Shown here piece after piece: positions 1 through 22,454 of a stretch of DNA of 64,000 bases. The notes under the pieces were generated by a model. The model did not search any database. It was not told where the DNA came from and saw nothing but the letters and a program-made list of their open reading frames with translations. The position numbers and the translations under genes were made by a program. Source of the stretch: Alviniconcha marisindica. Lineage: Eukaryota > Mollusca > Gastropoda > Provannidae. Every line of letters starts with the position of its first letter. Positions within the stretch are counted from its first letter, which is position 1. Location: NCBI GenBank assembly GCA_018857735.1, contig JABMCL010003926.1:357501-421500 (forward strand), written 5' to 3'.

Positions 1-477
1 TCAAAGCAACACAGTTTGACTCATTGAACGCTTGATAAGGGCACGTGAATCTCGTGACCCACTTTTGTTGGAGTTTGCTGAACTTGTACTGCGTTCAACT
101 TTTAGTCTTATCGTAGGTGACGGGTCGTAAGACATCGAAACGTATTAGTACACATTCCCAATCAACTGTACGTATTGGCGATTTATTAATTTTATTTTTA
201 TTAGTTAATTTCAACTATTTTTATTTGTACATTTTTGAAGTATTTTAATAACTCACGTCGGTAAAGTTTACGACAGATTCCGGAAGCGATTGCCGGCTGT
301 GTTACTATTGTGTTTTTTTGTTTTATTTTGTTCTGTTATTTATTTATTTTTAAATAAAAAATTTTAAAAAAATCACACACAGTCGTTCAGTTTATTGACA
401 AGAATAGCACACCTGACTCAGTTACAGCCCAAAACCTAAATATTTATTTCTGTTCCAACAGTCTTAAAGTCAACAAA

Positions 478-570
478 CAAGGGAGTTAATCAGTGCTCGA
501 AATACGTCGTACAAGTGCAACAACAAAGACCTAAGTCGCCTACGGTAACTCTCACCTGGCATGCGGGTAA
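478..570 (+). mobile_element. Half copy of fold-back element
   Basis: The segment from the GGGAGTTAAT motif to CTCACCTGGCATGCG closely matches the left arm of the fold-back element at 11967-12190. The right arm is missing here. It is followed directly by a SINE tail, so it may be a truncated or recombined copy. Confidence 0.5.
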
Positions 571-585
571 ATATAAGGGACACCA

Positions 586-665
586 CCAGAGGAACAGCCT
601 CTGTCTCCCGTCCCTAATAAGCCTACGGTTTCTGTGGACGTAAAGCACCACTCAACCAACCAACC
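586..665 (+). mobile_element. SINE 3' tail fragment
   Basis: Contains CCCTAATAAGCC followed by GTTTCTGTGGACGTAAAGCACC, the same 3' block that ends the tRNA-derived SINEs at 48.4, 54.8, 55.7 and 56.9 kb. The tRNA-like head is absent. Confidence 0.6.
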
Positions 666-974
666 ATCCTCTGTCTTCAAGTCACGAATGCGATGTCACA
701 TTTTTCTTAACAACGTTTAGATCCTCAAATCGTGAAGTGACAGATTGGGGAACGAAGGAAGGAGAAGGAAAGCGACTGTTGGAAACGCTGGTATTGTGAA
801 GACAAAGCACGCTGCTTCATTCATATCTTGTTTCTACTTTTGATTGTTGTCCCGTCCATTCACACGAAACTCCACATCATGCAGCTACGTTGACAATTTC
901 TAGTAATGCTGCCATCAACAGCCTAGATCCAAACGCATGAAAGATTCAAAAGACCGCTTATTTATTATGACATA

Positions 975-1166
975 GACAACATGATGAGGATTTTCAGGGA
1001 AATCCCTGTAATTAGAACGCTAGCAGTCATTTTTGTTTCAGATTTTATATATATATATATATATATAATAGACAACACGATGCAGATTTTCAGGGAAATG
1101 CCTGAAATTAGAACGCTAGCAGTCATTTTTGTTTCAGATTTTATATATATAAATATATATATATAT
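975..1166. repeat. 96 bp tandem duplication with TA tracts
   Basis: Two copies of a 96 bp unit starting GACAACA(T/C)GATG and ending in a TA dinucleotide tract. Part of the unit (GCTAGCAGTCAT...GTTTCAG) recurs near 35518, so it belongs to a dispersed family. Confidence 0.75.
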
Positions 1167-1514
1167 ATTTTTACCATCAATAGCATTGGTTAACCTAAAT
1201 ATACTAAAACAAATAACATAAAGGAAATGGAGAAGTAAGGAAAGACGGCTGGACCGAAACCAAGGAAATGTTTTGACAGACACAGCTTCGAGATAAAAAC
1301 TTCAGTCAGTTTTGAACGCAGCCATGTAGGTGAGTAACGAAACCACTTCATGAGCACACATATTGGTGACGTCTCAACAACGTGTGAATTCATGAATCGA
1401 CTTTGCTCACAATCCAGAGGAAGTCGAATGTTGACAGATCTGTCCACATCTGACAAATTACACCATTTTATTCCTGTTAACCCCGCTGAGTTTTAGCGGA
1501 GGCGGTGACAAGCA

Positions 1515-11690
<10,176 letters not shown>

Positions 11691-11966
11691 AGCCACGCTG
11701 ACTGGGCTTTGACGTGCTGTTTTAAAACTCGTCGGTTCGTGGAGTTGTGTGTGTTGTGTGCCCCAGTTTACCGTCTTTTCTTGGCTGCGTTTGGAAATGT
11801 GTAAGAGGCGTGGGGAACGGGCAGAGCAGAGAGCGTGGACGGGGCACGTGGTGGGCATTGACTGAGTGAAGGAGACAAGGAGAGAAAGACCGGAAGAACG
11901 GGACTCGGAAAGACCTGTAATCCGAAACACAGCGAGGCCCACAGCGCTTGCGTAGAACCCACACAC
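11691..11966 (+). other. Downstream flank of gene A
   Basis: Probably the 3' UTR start. No AATAAA is visible between the stop and 12550, so I cannot place a cleavage site. Nothing else recognised. Confidence 0.4.
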
Positions 11967-12190
11967 CAAGGGAGTTAATTCAGTAGCGCTCGAAAGACGT
12001 CACATCAACACAACAAAGACCCGAGTCGCCTATAGTAACTTTCACCTGGCATGCGAGTGTTTTGAAGGATGTACCTCTGGTGGAGTTTACTGATGTAGCT
12101 TCTGTTTGCTCGCATGCCAGTCGGACGCTGCCGTTGGCGAGTCAGGTCTTTGTTGTTGTGTCCATGTGACGTCTTTTGATCACTAATTAT
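11967..12190. mobile_element. Fold-back (MITE-like) element
   Basis: The left arm (GGGAGTTAATTCAGT...AAAGACGTCACAT...CAACAAAGACC..GAGTCGCC) is matched by the reverse complement of the right arm (about 12105-12190, with AAAGACGTCACAT...CAACAAAGACCTGACTCGCC). Both arms carry CTGGCATGCGAG on the inner side, around a centre of about 60 bp. There is no coding capacity. The left arm recurs alone at 478-570. Exact termini and a target-site duplication are not clear to me. Confidence 0.6.
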
Positions 12191-12550
12191 CTCCCCCCAC
12201 CCACCCACTCCCACCTTTTTATTTGTATATATATATTATATTTATTTATTTGTTAATTACTTTTTGTAGGTTTTTCTTTCACTTTCAAGCGCTTTTTTTC
12301 TTTTCTTTTTTCTTTCTCAAATTATCTCCGCTTTTAATGACGATCATTGCAGAGAAAGAAGTAAGTTTGAAAGAAAAAAATGAGTCTTATTTTGCCTTTC
12401 ATTCCATTTCGATAAACGTCTTTGTTTACATTTCATAATGTTCAACTTTATAGTAAAATGAAACAAAACCGACAAAAGTTTTTCGAGAACGAAACAAAAA
12501 ACAAAACAAAAAAGACAACGTACACGACCCTCGTGACTTGTAGCGGTCAC
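12191..12550. other. AT-rich non-coding stretch
   Basis: TA and T-rich tracts followed by an A-rich part; no gene, no element recognised. Confidence 0.5.
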
Positions 12551-12621
12551 TATGTGTCGGGCGCCTGTGGTTTGTAGCTGTCACTCTCTGTCAGGCACCT
12601 GTAGTTTGTACTCTCTCTTTC

Positions 12622-12702
<81 letters not shown>

Positions 12703-13955
12703 TCCTCTCTCTCTCTCTCTCTCTCCCTCTCGTACCCTGATTTGTAGCTGTCCTTCATCTGCACTCTTGATTTGTACTGTCATTCTCTGTCAAGCGCCTG
12801 TGATTTGTAGCTGTTACTCTGTTAGGCGCCAGCGATTTGTAGCTGTCATCCTCAGTCAGACGCCTTGATTTGTAGCTGTCATTCCCTGTCAGGTGTCTGT
12901 GATTTATAGTTGTCACTCTGTGCCAAGCGCCTGTGATTATAGCTGACATTCTATCTCAGGCGCCTGTGATTATAGCTGTCATTTTCTGTCAGGCGCCTGT
13001 GATTATAGCTGACATTCTCTATCAGGCGCCTGTGATTATAGCTGTCATTCTTCTGTCAGGCGCCTGTGATTATAGCTGACATTCTCTATCGGGCGCCTGT
13101 GATTATAGTTGTCATTTTCTGTCAGGCGCCTGTAATTATAGCTGTCATTCTCTATCAGGCGCCTGTGATTAAAGCTGTCATTCCTTGTCAGGCGCTTGTG
13201 ATTATAGCTGTCAGTCTCTGTCATGCACCTGTGGTTTATAGCTGTCATTCTGTCAGGCGCCTGTGATTATAGCTGTCACTCTGTCAGGCCTCTGTGATTA
13301 TAACTGTCCTTTTCTATCAGGCGCCTGTGATTATAGCTGTCCTTTTCTGTCAGGCGCCTGTGATTATAGCGTCTTTGTCAGGCGCCTGAATTATAGCTGT
13401 CATTCTGTCAGGCGCCTGTGATTATAGCTGTCATCTCTGTCAGGCGCCTGTGATTATAGCTGTCCTTTTCTATCAGGCGCCTGTGATTATAGCTGTCCTT
13501 TTCTGTCAGGCGCCTGTGATTATAGCCGTCATTCTGTCAGGCGCCTGTAATTATAGCTGTCATTCTGTCGGCGCCTGTGAATATAGCTGTCATTCTCTGT
13601 CAGCGCCTGTGATTATAGCTGTCCTTTTCTATCAGGCGCCTGTGATTATAGCTGTCCTTTTCTGTCAGACGCCTGTGTTTATAGCTGTCATTCTGTCAGG
13701 GCGCCTGTATTTATAGCTGTCATTCTGTCGGGCGCCTGTGAATATAGCTGTCATTCTCTGTCACGCCTCTGTGATTATAACTGTCCTTTTCTATCAGGCG
13801 CCTGTGATTATAGCTGTCCTTTTCTGTCAGACGCCTGTGTTTATAGCTGTCATTCTCTGCCAGGCGCTTGTGATTTACAACTGTCATTTATAGCTGCCAC
13901 TCTCTGTCGAGCGCCTTTGATGTATAGCTGTCGCTCCGTCTGGCTTGCGCCCTGC
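12551..13955. repeat. About 33 bp minisatellite with GGCGCC palindrome
   Basis: About 40 units of the type CAGGCGCCTGTGATTATAGC followed by TGTCATTCTCTGT. The first part is interrupted by a TGTC/CT microsatellite (12617-12730). Each unit carries the 10 bp palindrome CAGGCGCCTG. Not coding: readings on both strands are broken. Confidence 0.9.
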
Positions 13956-14300
13956 GATTTGTAGCTGTCGGATTTTGTGACATGCAGATGTAGCTCTCTG
14001 TCGGGCGCCTGATTTGTAGCTGTCGGATTTTGTGACATGCAGATGTAGCCCTCTGTCGGGCGCCTGATTTGTAGCTGTCGGATTTTGTGACATGCAGATG
14101 TAGCTCTCTGTCGGGCGCCTGATTTGTAGCTGTCGGATTTTGTGACATGCAGATGTAGCTCTCTGTCGGGCGCCTGATTTGTAGCTGTCGGATTTTGTGA
14201 CATGCAGATGTAGCTCTCTGTCGGGCGCCTGATTTGTAGCTGTCGGATTTTGTGACATGCAGATGTAGCTCTCTGTCGGGCGCCTGATTTGTAGCTGTTC
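13955..14300. repeat. 55 bp minisatellite (x6)
   Basis: Six near-identical 55 bp units that begin GATTTGTAGCTGTCGG and end TCTGTCGGGCGCCT. It follows from the 33 bp array by fusing part of its unit with a new segment (TTTTGTGACATGCAGATGTA). Confidence 0.9.
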
Positions 14301-14538
14301 TTGTGGCTGAAAGAAGATCGTTATGATCAGAATGTTTACTTGAAAACGCTGGCTTGTTTCAGCGGGAGAAGAAAGAAAAAAGGGAAAAGAGTATGCTTGA
14401 AAAGCACACAACGCCCGTGATATGATGATTTTTAGTCCAGTTTGAACCTTTTATGTGTCTGGATCCAGTTCTACGTGTTTTTGACTGAGTCAGATCCACG
14501 AACTGGTAAAATAATGCACCTGTTACACGTACGGTTGT

Positions 14539-14574
<36 letters not shown>

Positions 14575-14623
14575 TGAAAAAGAGGCTTTAATATTTTATC
14601 ATAAATTTTTAAGGACAATTGTA

Positions 14624-14661
<38 letters not shown>

Positions 14662-14698
14662 AGCTTTAATATTTTTATCATGAATGTTTAATGAAAAT

Positions 14699-14759
<61 letters not shown>

Positions 14760-14794
14760 GCTTTAATATTTTATCGTGAATTTTTTATGAAAAT

Positions 14795-14864
<70 letters not shown>

Positions 14865-15060
14865 TTAAGAATGTAGCGTTTAACATAGGAGGAGAAGAAA
14901 AATCCGCTAGTCTTTCTCTGAATTAGGCCAGTCTTCGATTTCGGTTAGATGTCTGTTTTGAGAAATGTTAATCCAAGTGTCTTCCTTACTTTCCTATTCA
15001 TTGCACTAAAGGTTCACCGAACTGTTGCCTAACTCCCCACTCACTGCAGGCGACATGCAC
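14301..15060. repeat. TG microsatellite compound array
   Basis: From about 14535 to 14865 four TG tracts alternate with three copies of a spacer (GAAAGGCTTTAATATTTTATC type). Sequence outside it shows nothing but a dispersed-repeat trace near 14441 (TTTGAACCTTTTATGTGTCT). Confidence 0.8.
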
Positions 15061-15065
15061 AGCCG

Positions 15066-15355
15066 ACACACGCCTGCACTACTGTGGTGAAGTTTGGTGC
15101 GCCTGCACTACTGTGGTGAAGTTTGGTGCGCCTGCACTACTGTGGTGAAGTTTGGTGCGCCTGCACTACTGTGGTGAAGTTTGGTGCGCCTGCACTACTG
15201 TGGTGAATTTTTGTGCGCGTGACTACTGTTGTGCAGTTTGGTGCGCGTGCACTACTGTGGTGGAGTTTGGTGCGCGTGCACTACTGTGGTGGAGTTTAGT
15301 GCGCGTGCACTATTGTGGTGACGTTTGGTGCGCGTGCACTACTGTGGTGGAGTTT
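15066..15355. repeat. 29 bp minisatellite (about 10 copies)
   Basis: Units of the type AGTTTGGTGCGCCTGCACTA + CTGTGGTGA, with later units using GCGCGTGC. Followed by unique sequence and a TG tract at about 15491-15563. Confidence 0.85.
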
Positions 15356-15492
15356 GGTGTCAGTCCAGCGACATGTGCACGAGTTAGACCTGTAAATACA
15401 CTTAGCCTACAGTTACTGCCTTGCTTTGTCCTACATGGTTTGGTTGGTTGCAGTGCTCTCTGTGTTCTTGTGTGTGGTGTGGTGTGTGTGTG

Positions 15493-15565
<73 letters not shown>

Positions 15566-15654
15566 CGTGTTTGCATTATTTAAGACTAGGCTATTACCCC
15601 GTGAGGATGACTGGCCATTAAAAATAAAAAAAGTTACTGCCTCCCCCACCAACT

Positions 15655-16690
15655 CGCTCTTTATGCACCCATCTCTACCCCGTCAACTCTCTCCACCCAT
15701 ATCTACCCCGTCACCTCTCTCCACCCACCTCTACCCCGTCAACTCTCTCCACCCATGTCTACCCCGTCACCTCTCTCCACCCATGTCTACCCCGTCAACT
15801 CTCTCCACCCACCTCTACCCCGTCAACTCTCTCCACCCACCTCTACCCCGGCAACTCTCTCCACCCACCTCTACCCCGTCAACTCTCTCCACCCATGTCT
15901 ACCCCGTCACCTCTCTCCACCCACCTCTACCCCGGCAACTCTCTCCACCCATCTCTACCCCGTCAACTCTCTCCACCCACCTCTACCCCGTCAACTCTCT
16001 CCACCCACCTCTACCCCGTCAACTCTCTCCACCCACCTCTACCCCGGCAACTCTCTCCACCCACCTCTACCCCGTCAACTCTCCACCCATGTCTACCCCG
16101 TCAACTCTCCACCCATATCTACCCCGTCAACTCTCTCCACCCACCTCTACCCCGGCAACTCTCCCACCCATGTCTACCCCGTCAACTCTCCACCCATATC
16201 TACCCCGTCAACTCTCTCCACCCACCTCTACCCCGGCAACTCTCTCCACCCACCTCTACCCCGTCAATCTCTCCACCCATTCTACACCGTCAACTCTCTC
16301 CACCCATGTCTACCCCGTCAACTCTCTCCACCCATGTCTACCCCGTCACTCCTCCACCCTTCTACCCTTAACTCTCTCCACCCACCTCTACCCCTTCAAC
16401 TCTCTCCACCCACCTCTACCCCGTCAACTCTCTCCACCCACCTCTACCCCGGCAACTCTCTCCACCCACCTCTACCCCGGCAACTCTCTCCACCCACCTC
16501 TACCCCGGCAACTCTCTCCACCCATGTCTACCCCGTCAACTCTCTCCACCCATGTCTACCCCGTCAACTCTCTCCACCCACCTCTACCCCGTCAACTCTC
16601 TCCACCCACCTCTACCCCGTCAACTCTCTCCACCCACCTCTACCCCGTCAACTCTCCCCCCATCTCCCCCTTCAACTCTCCACCCCTCTC
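15655..16690. repeat. 28 bp C/T-rich minisatellite (about 37 copies)
   Basis: Units CCCCGTCAACTCTCTCCACC + CACCTCTA with few changes. It is open in several frames as Pro/Ser/Thr-rich peptides only because the unit lacks stops; no start context or splice sites support coding. Confidence 0.9.
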
Positions 16691-16799
16691 CCCCTTCCCC
16701 ATGCCTCTCACTTTGTAGTGTTTGTCTGGCTGTCTTACGCTGCTAGCATCGTTTTGTTGCTGTCCATACTGTTTGCACTCGCCGGGTACTTACTGCACA

Positions 16800-17720
16800 T
16801 GCGTGTGTAAGATGCGAGCATGCATGCAAATAATCATAATCATAATATAATATAATAATAAAAGTCTCTATAAAGCGCCAAATCGTGTCCGTACAGACTT
16901 TTCTAAACACACACACACGCACAAGCAAACCCAACATCGAGTACAGTGACTGTTCAAAACTTGACACACGACTTAAAGGGACAACAGAGACTCGGTTGAG
17001 ACAGAGGAAGACCGTGCTTCAGACCCAACATCCGAGTACAGTGACTGTTCAAAACTTGACACACGACTTAAAGGGACAACAGAGACTCGGTTGAGACAGA
17101 GGAAGACCGTGCTTCAGACCCAACATCCGAGTACAGTGACTGTTCAAAACTTGACACACGACTTAAAGGGACAACAGAGACTCGGTTGAGACAGAGGAAG
17201 ACCGTGTTTTCAAGACCCAACATCCGAGTACAGTGACTGTCAAAACTTGACACACGACCTTAAAGGGACAACAGAGACTCGGTTGAGACAGAGGAAGACC
17301 GTGCTTCAGACCCAACATCCGAGTACAGTGACTGTTCAAAACTTGACACACGACTTAAAGGGACAACAGAGACTCGGTTGAGACAGAGGAAGACCGTGCT
17401 TCAGACCCAACATCCGAGTACAGTGACTGTTCAAAACTTGACATACGACTTAAAGGCTCGGGACGGAAAACATGGCAGGTCTGTTGTTTTGGGGAAAGAA
17501 ACGTCTGGAGCTTTGATTGGAAGGAGTCCAGAGAGGGTTTCTGTCGGAGAGGAAGGGGAAGGTCATTCCATGTTGATGGACCGGAAACAGAAAAGGCGCG
17601 GGAACCGACAGAGAAAAAGTCTGGTGCGAGGAATCTGGAGGCTGAGAGTATGAGAAGCAGAGCGGAGACTACTTGAGGGAGTGTAAAGTTGATGACGGTC
17701 ACGAAGGTAAGACGGAGCAT
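16800..17720 (-). mobile_element. LINE 3' end with amplified tail
   Basis: On the minus strand, about 17460-17720 encodes the C-terminal end of a non-LTR reverse transcriptase ORF (FSVSGPSTWNDLPLPLR and LDSFQSKLQTFL), a motif typical of L2/CR1-like and related LINEs in marine invertebrates. It is followed by a tail with GCGCTTTATAGAG and an AT/TTA-rich end at about 16840-16880. Between the ORF end and the tail lies a 95 bp tandem array (16925-17460). The 5' part of the element is missing. Confidence 0.65.
16925..17460 (-). repeat. 95 bp tandem array inside LINE tail (x6)
   Basis: Six copies with period 95-96 bp (anchors TTGACACACG at 16961, 17056, 17151, then 96-96-95). It includes the last LINE codons on the minus strand (SSFEQSLYSD). 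Confidence 0.85.
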
Positions 17721-18413
17721 TGCACGTAATTCGCTTATAGCAGAGAGTGTTTATCTAATTCTTTGTGGGGATGGGAGCGCGCGCGTTGAAAAAAGATTGA
17801 AACCGAGTGATGTGGTCAGTCTTGCGTGTTTTAGTATGAGGCGAGCAGCACAGTTCTAAATGCGAGGAAGGCTATGGATAGAGGAAGCACACACACACAC
17901 ACAAACGCAAGCGCGCGCACGCACACACACACACACTCACGAAAACACATACAAGCAAGCACACACCCACGCACACTCACAAAAAAAAAAAAAACACACA
18001 AGCAAGCCACAAAAACACACACACACAAGCAAGCATACAGACACGCACGCACACTCACGAAAAACACACACAGCAGAAACCAAAAAGTTGGAACTGGTTT
18101 TCTTCCATACATTTAATAGTGATGAAACGATGTTATCATTGGTTAGTGTCAATGGATGCGAAATGTAGTCCTATCAACAGAGGTAGACAGTCAGTCAACA
18201 CATCTTGCAATCAGTTGCTCCCTGACGCGCGGAAACCCGACAAAAGGCAAGTCAATCACACGGAACGAAATCATCAGTACAAAAGTGTAAACTACAAAAG
18301 CCCCCACGAAAAACAAAATCAATCCACCAAGCCTTTCAAGTGGTTCCTACTTGCTCCGAAGAAACAATTTAAAAGGGTAAACTATAAAAACTATAAAAAC
18401 AAAATATATATAT

Positions 18414-18447
<34 letters not shown>

Positions 18448-19567
18448 CCAACAAAACAAAAAACAACCCTTCGCTCTGAATGCACACCTTACAGACTCAA
18501 CAGACGTGGTTGGACAGAAAACGAACAACAACAAAAACCTGACACACGCAGCAACGGAAGTTAAAACTGGCCACTGCCAAATAAAACATAGCAAAACAAA
18601 ACTAAAAACGCGAGAGAACAAAAAACAAACAAACAAAAAACGTGTACCATAAATGATGGCAACCCACTACAAAAGAGGAATAAAAAATGTCCACATTTGT
18701 ACCAATGGAAGTGTGTCCAAGTTTGTATCAAAACCAAATCTCAAAATAAAACATGCCCAAGTTTGTTCCAAAACCAACTATCAAAATAAGCCATTTGGGT
18801 ACATAAGCACAGATGCCTTCCCTAATAACTGTTCAGTATTCCTGTCCATAAGTTGAAATTGTGTTCTTTTTGTTTTCCTTTTTTAAATGAAGCTCATATG
18901 CATTTAGCCAGTTGGGCAATAAAAAAACGAAGCATACTCTGTGTGCGTTTTTTTTTTTTTGCACAAAAGCAAACTGGAAAGGAAATATGTTTGGTATATG
19001 TGAGAAGAAAAAAATGAAAAAAACACTCACATAAAGAAGAAAAGTCTGAATAACACAAAGCAGAATTAACTCCGTAATTCCAATTCTGAAACAAATTCAA
19101 AATGAACCCATGTCATAATTGTGGAGTTGCTAGCAACAAGCCTAGATATTCAGCAACAACAAGAATGATGCAGAACTCTGTTATTTACGTTTTAAACGCT
19201 ACAGTACATAATTGTACAATATCCATGCAGCTTCATTCAATGGTACAAAGAAATTGACTACAAATATATGTGTATATCAAAAAGAAAACAAAACTATCTT
19301 CACAAATTGAAGATACAAACGTTAACTGAGGAAGTTACACATTGATGTTCTTCTGTTTATCACTGCAAAGGAATGTGAACAATGCCAAGCAATTCAGCAA
19401 ATCATGACACAGGTACACAAATACATTGCACCCAACAGGTATGAAACAAATGTTATACAGTGCATCCTGCCTTTGGAATAACTCAACACATCAGTGTATT
19501 CCAGAAGAGGTTCCTTCAGAAGACGAAAACGTGTAAATTATAATTCAAATCATTCAAGCTAAAGTCC

Positions 19568-19659
<92 letters not shown>

Positions 19660-20900
19660 ATCTTTTAAATGAAAAACCATGAAACAGGATAACCAACCCT
19701 AAAGAGTTATGTAATAATGCGGTCGTCCCTTCCAGGGGGAGATATATAGAAAAAAAACCCTCAAATGTGGGAAGTCTGAAACACATCTTGTCAACAGGTG
19801 AGGACAAACTTTTTCTGTCAACAGGTGGGGATATACCGTATCCTTCCAGTGGTTTACAACTCCAGGCAGTCCGCCAAACAGCTAGCACTGACCAGCAAGC
19901 TGAGGTAAAAGTCATCGCGTCCCATTCTCTTTTCACAACACAGTTACCGCCCTTTGGAAGAGAGTGGCAGACGACAACGGAATCAGCCAGCGCGTCTTTC
20001 GTAAGTACGCTCTGCGGAGGGAATGGTAACACTCTCTCGTCCAGCAACGTTTCAACAATTTCCATGAAAGACACCATGTTGTAGTCACAGGTATGAGAAC
20101 GTCAACGTTTCACACACAAAAATTGTTAACACTCGCGGGGGGGGAAAGACAATCTGTACCTTCGTAAGTGACGCTAACTGTCAGAGGCCCATTTTCTTCC
20201 TGCATTCTGGACGAGAGTCTCGTCAATCTGCCATTTTCACAATAACGACAAAAACAACAACAGAGAAACACAGCCCCCACCCCCTCCATTCTCTACCATT
20301 TTATCTCAACAATGTTTTGTTGTTGTTATTAGTTCCAAATGAAGAAGGTAAACAAGAAACAAAACAAAAAAAAAAATGGGGGGGGGGGGGGGGGGGGGTT
20401 GGTCTCTTTTGGTCCCGGCGCACGCCTGCGGGGGGGGGGGGGGGGGGGGGGGGGGGGTCCCTCATGGGGACCACACACGCCTGCAGAGTATTTTAAGGTT
20501 CTGTAACTAATCTACTATCAATACTGTGCATTTTATGCAAATCCTTTCGCATGCTAATGTGACCACAAAAAGGAAAAAAGAGAAGAAAAAAAAGAAGAGT
20601 GAGAGACAAAGAGAGAGAAAAGGCGTAAGGATTTCACATTTTGCACTTGACTGTTTGTTTTCAAGTGGTGGTGCGGTGAGCGTGGCAGCGAAATGGTTAA
20701 CAACAACAACGGTTTGGGAAGAGAGAGGGGGAAAAAAAGACAGCTGAGCAGGCTAGTTTCCGCCATTTTCTTGCATTAACCCTTCGCCTGACGAAGAGCG
20801 TCTGCTGCTGGTTTAACTCCTTCCCAAGAGAGCCTGACTCGCAGGTTGAGCCAACCGAGGGTCTTCCATAACCTGGCCTGGCCTCTGCATTCACACAGTC
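17721..20900. other. Non-coding stretch with microsatellites
   Basis: CA-rich tract (17888-18075), about 30 C's (18415-18445), A-rich low-complexity DNA (18450-19100), a GA tract (19571-19657), G runs (20380-20398, 20431-20457). 19658-20084 is open on both strands for over 100 codons, but with no splice support or recognisable protein; I do not call it a gene. Confidence 0.5.
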
Positions 20901-20901
20901 A

Positions 20902-21450
20902 AGCAGGTCCTTTTTTTAAACCTAAAATACACATTGAAGCAGGTCCTTTTTTTAAACCTAAAATACACATTGAAGCAGGTCCTTTTTTTAAACCTAAAAT
21001 ACACATTGAAGCAGGTCCTTTTTTTAAACCTAAAATACACATTGAAGCAGCAGGTCCTTTTTTTAAACCTAAAATATAGATTGAAGCAGGTCCTTTTTTA
21101 AACCTAAAATGGAATCAGGTCCTTTTTTTTAACCTAAAATATGACTGAAGCAGGTCCTTTTTTTTAAACCTAAAATATGATTGAAGCAGGTCCTTTTTTA
21201 AACCTAAAATATACATTGAAGCAGGTCCTTTTTCTAAACCTAAAATATATATTGAGAGGTCCCCTTTTTAAACCTAAAATGGAATCAGGTCTCTTTTTGT
21301 TAACCTAAAAATATATTGAAGCAGGTCCTTTTTTTAAACCTAAAATATAGATTGAAGCAAGTCCCTTTTTTAAACCTAAAATGGAAGCAGGTCCTTTTTT
21401 TAAACCTAAAATATATATTGAAGCAGGTCCTTTTTTTTTAACGCAGGTCC
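20902..21450. repeat. 36 bp minisatellite (about 16 copies)
   Basis: Units GAAGCAGGTCCTTTTTTTAA + ACCTAAAATACACATT. Copies vary in T-run length and lose parts of the unit toward the right. Confidence 0.9.
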
Positions 21451-21479
21451 TACGACTTCTTTCTAACAGATGGGGAACC

Positions 21480-21630
21480 TTTCCATGGATGTCAGATGAT
21501 GGCATGGATGTCAGATGATGGCATAGATAGCAGATGATGCTATGGATGTCAGATGATGGCATGGATGTCAGACAATGGCATGGATGTCATACGATGCCAT
21601 GGATGTCAGGTGATGGCATGGATGGCATAA
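21480..21630. repeat. About 20 bp minisatellite
   Basis: Seven to eight units of the type GGATGTCAGATGATGGCAT. Confidence 0.8.
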
Positions 21631-22454
21631 GGACAGGCAAACGGGTACCTGTGTCTGCAGACTTCATCTGCCGGTTTAAAAAAAATATGTTACTGCTCAC
21701 CACAAAAGAACAATGCACCCTCCCCTTCCTCCAGTGCAGAGGTTTTGGTCTAACGATGTATAAAACCATACACAATCAAGCAGTCCCCAAAAGCAATCAC
21801 ATTAAAAATTTGAAGAAAAAAAATCAACAACTTTGGTCACGCCCTTCACATCAGTTAACATTTTGCCTGTTGCAAGACAGGAGAAAGAGGAAAAAAATCA
21901 CACAGTCTATCAACATGTGTTTGTTAGTACAATACTGATGATAAGATCACCTGTACAGGTAAAGGTATACAATACATCAAGATGCTGTCTATCGAGCACA
22001 TATCATATTTACAAAATTTACACCCTCACTGCTTGTCACTAATGATGTGGCAACCTTTGTACACTAGAAGGACCGTACTGATTTTGGGGTATGTTGAAGA
22101 CCCACTGATTGGGGTGGAGGGTAACACCCTGATTTTAGGGTGATTTCTCAGGGATTCCACTGTATATGCAATTATTATTATTATTATTTTTTTTTGGGGG
22201 GGGGGGGGGGGGGCAAGGCGAGTACACATTTTTTTCTACACTGATACTGAAGTTCTGTTTACATGAGGCAGTCTGTAAAAGTCTTCAACAAAACACTGTC
22301 AACTGATAATCCCACATTGCTGACTATTTTTTGAGAGCAGCACTATGCATAGGTAAAGATATTCATATACAACTTCCAACAAACACCTTGGACATTTGTC
22401 CCAAACCTCAACGCACGCTCAGCCAGAGCACCACAGTGGAGCCCTGCCCTCTTG
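21631..22454. other. Non-coding stretch
   Basis: No gene. Contains an ATT repeat and a G run at 22170-22214; otherwise nothing recognised. Confidence 0.5.

Larger units (their letters stand above)
1..1514. other. Non-coding left flank
   Basis: No supported gene. The stretch is AT-rich (long T and A tracts around 180-370). It carries half of a fold-back element (about 478-570), a SINE tail (586-665), an inverted copy of a short dispersed repeat (about 925-955) and a 96 bp tandem duplication (975-1166). Any promoter of the gene starting at 1515 should be here, but I see no convincing TATA box or initiator. Confidence 0.6.

Noticed and set aside
12551..14411. Repetitive peptides on both strands
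   Set aside because: Minisatellite artefacts with frequent frame breaks.
15426..16810. 400-codon Pro/Ser/Thr-rich readings
   Set aside because: Come from the 28 bp minisatellite, open in several frames alike; period is not a multiple of three and flanks have no coding character.
19658..20084. Possible exon, 105-139 codons open on both strands
   Set aside because: No protein similarity I can recognise and no good splice sites; kept as non-coding.
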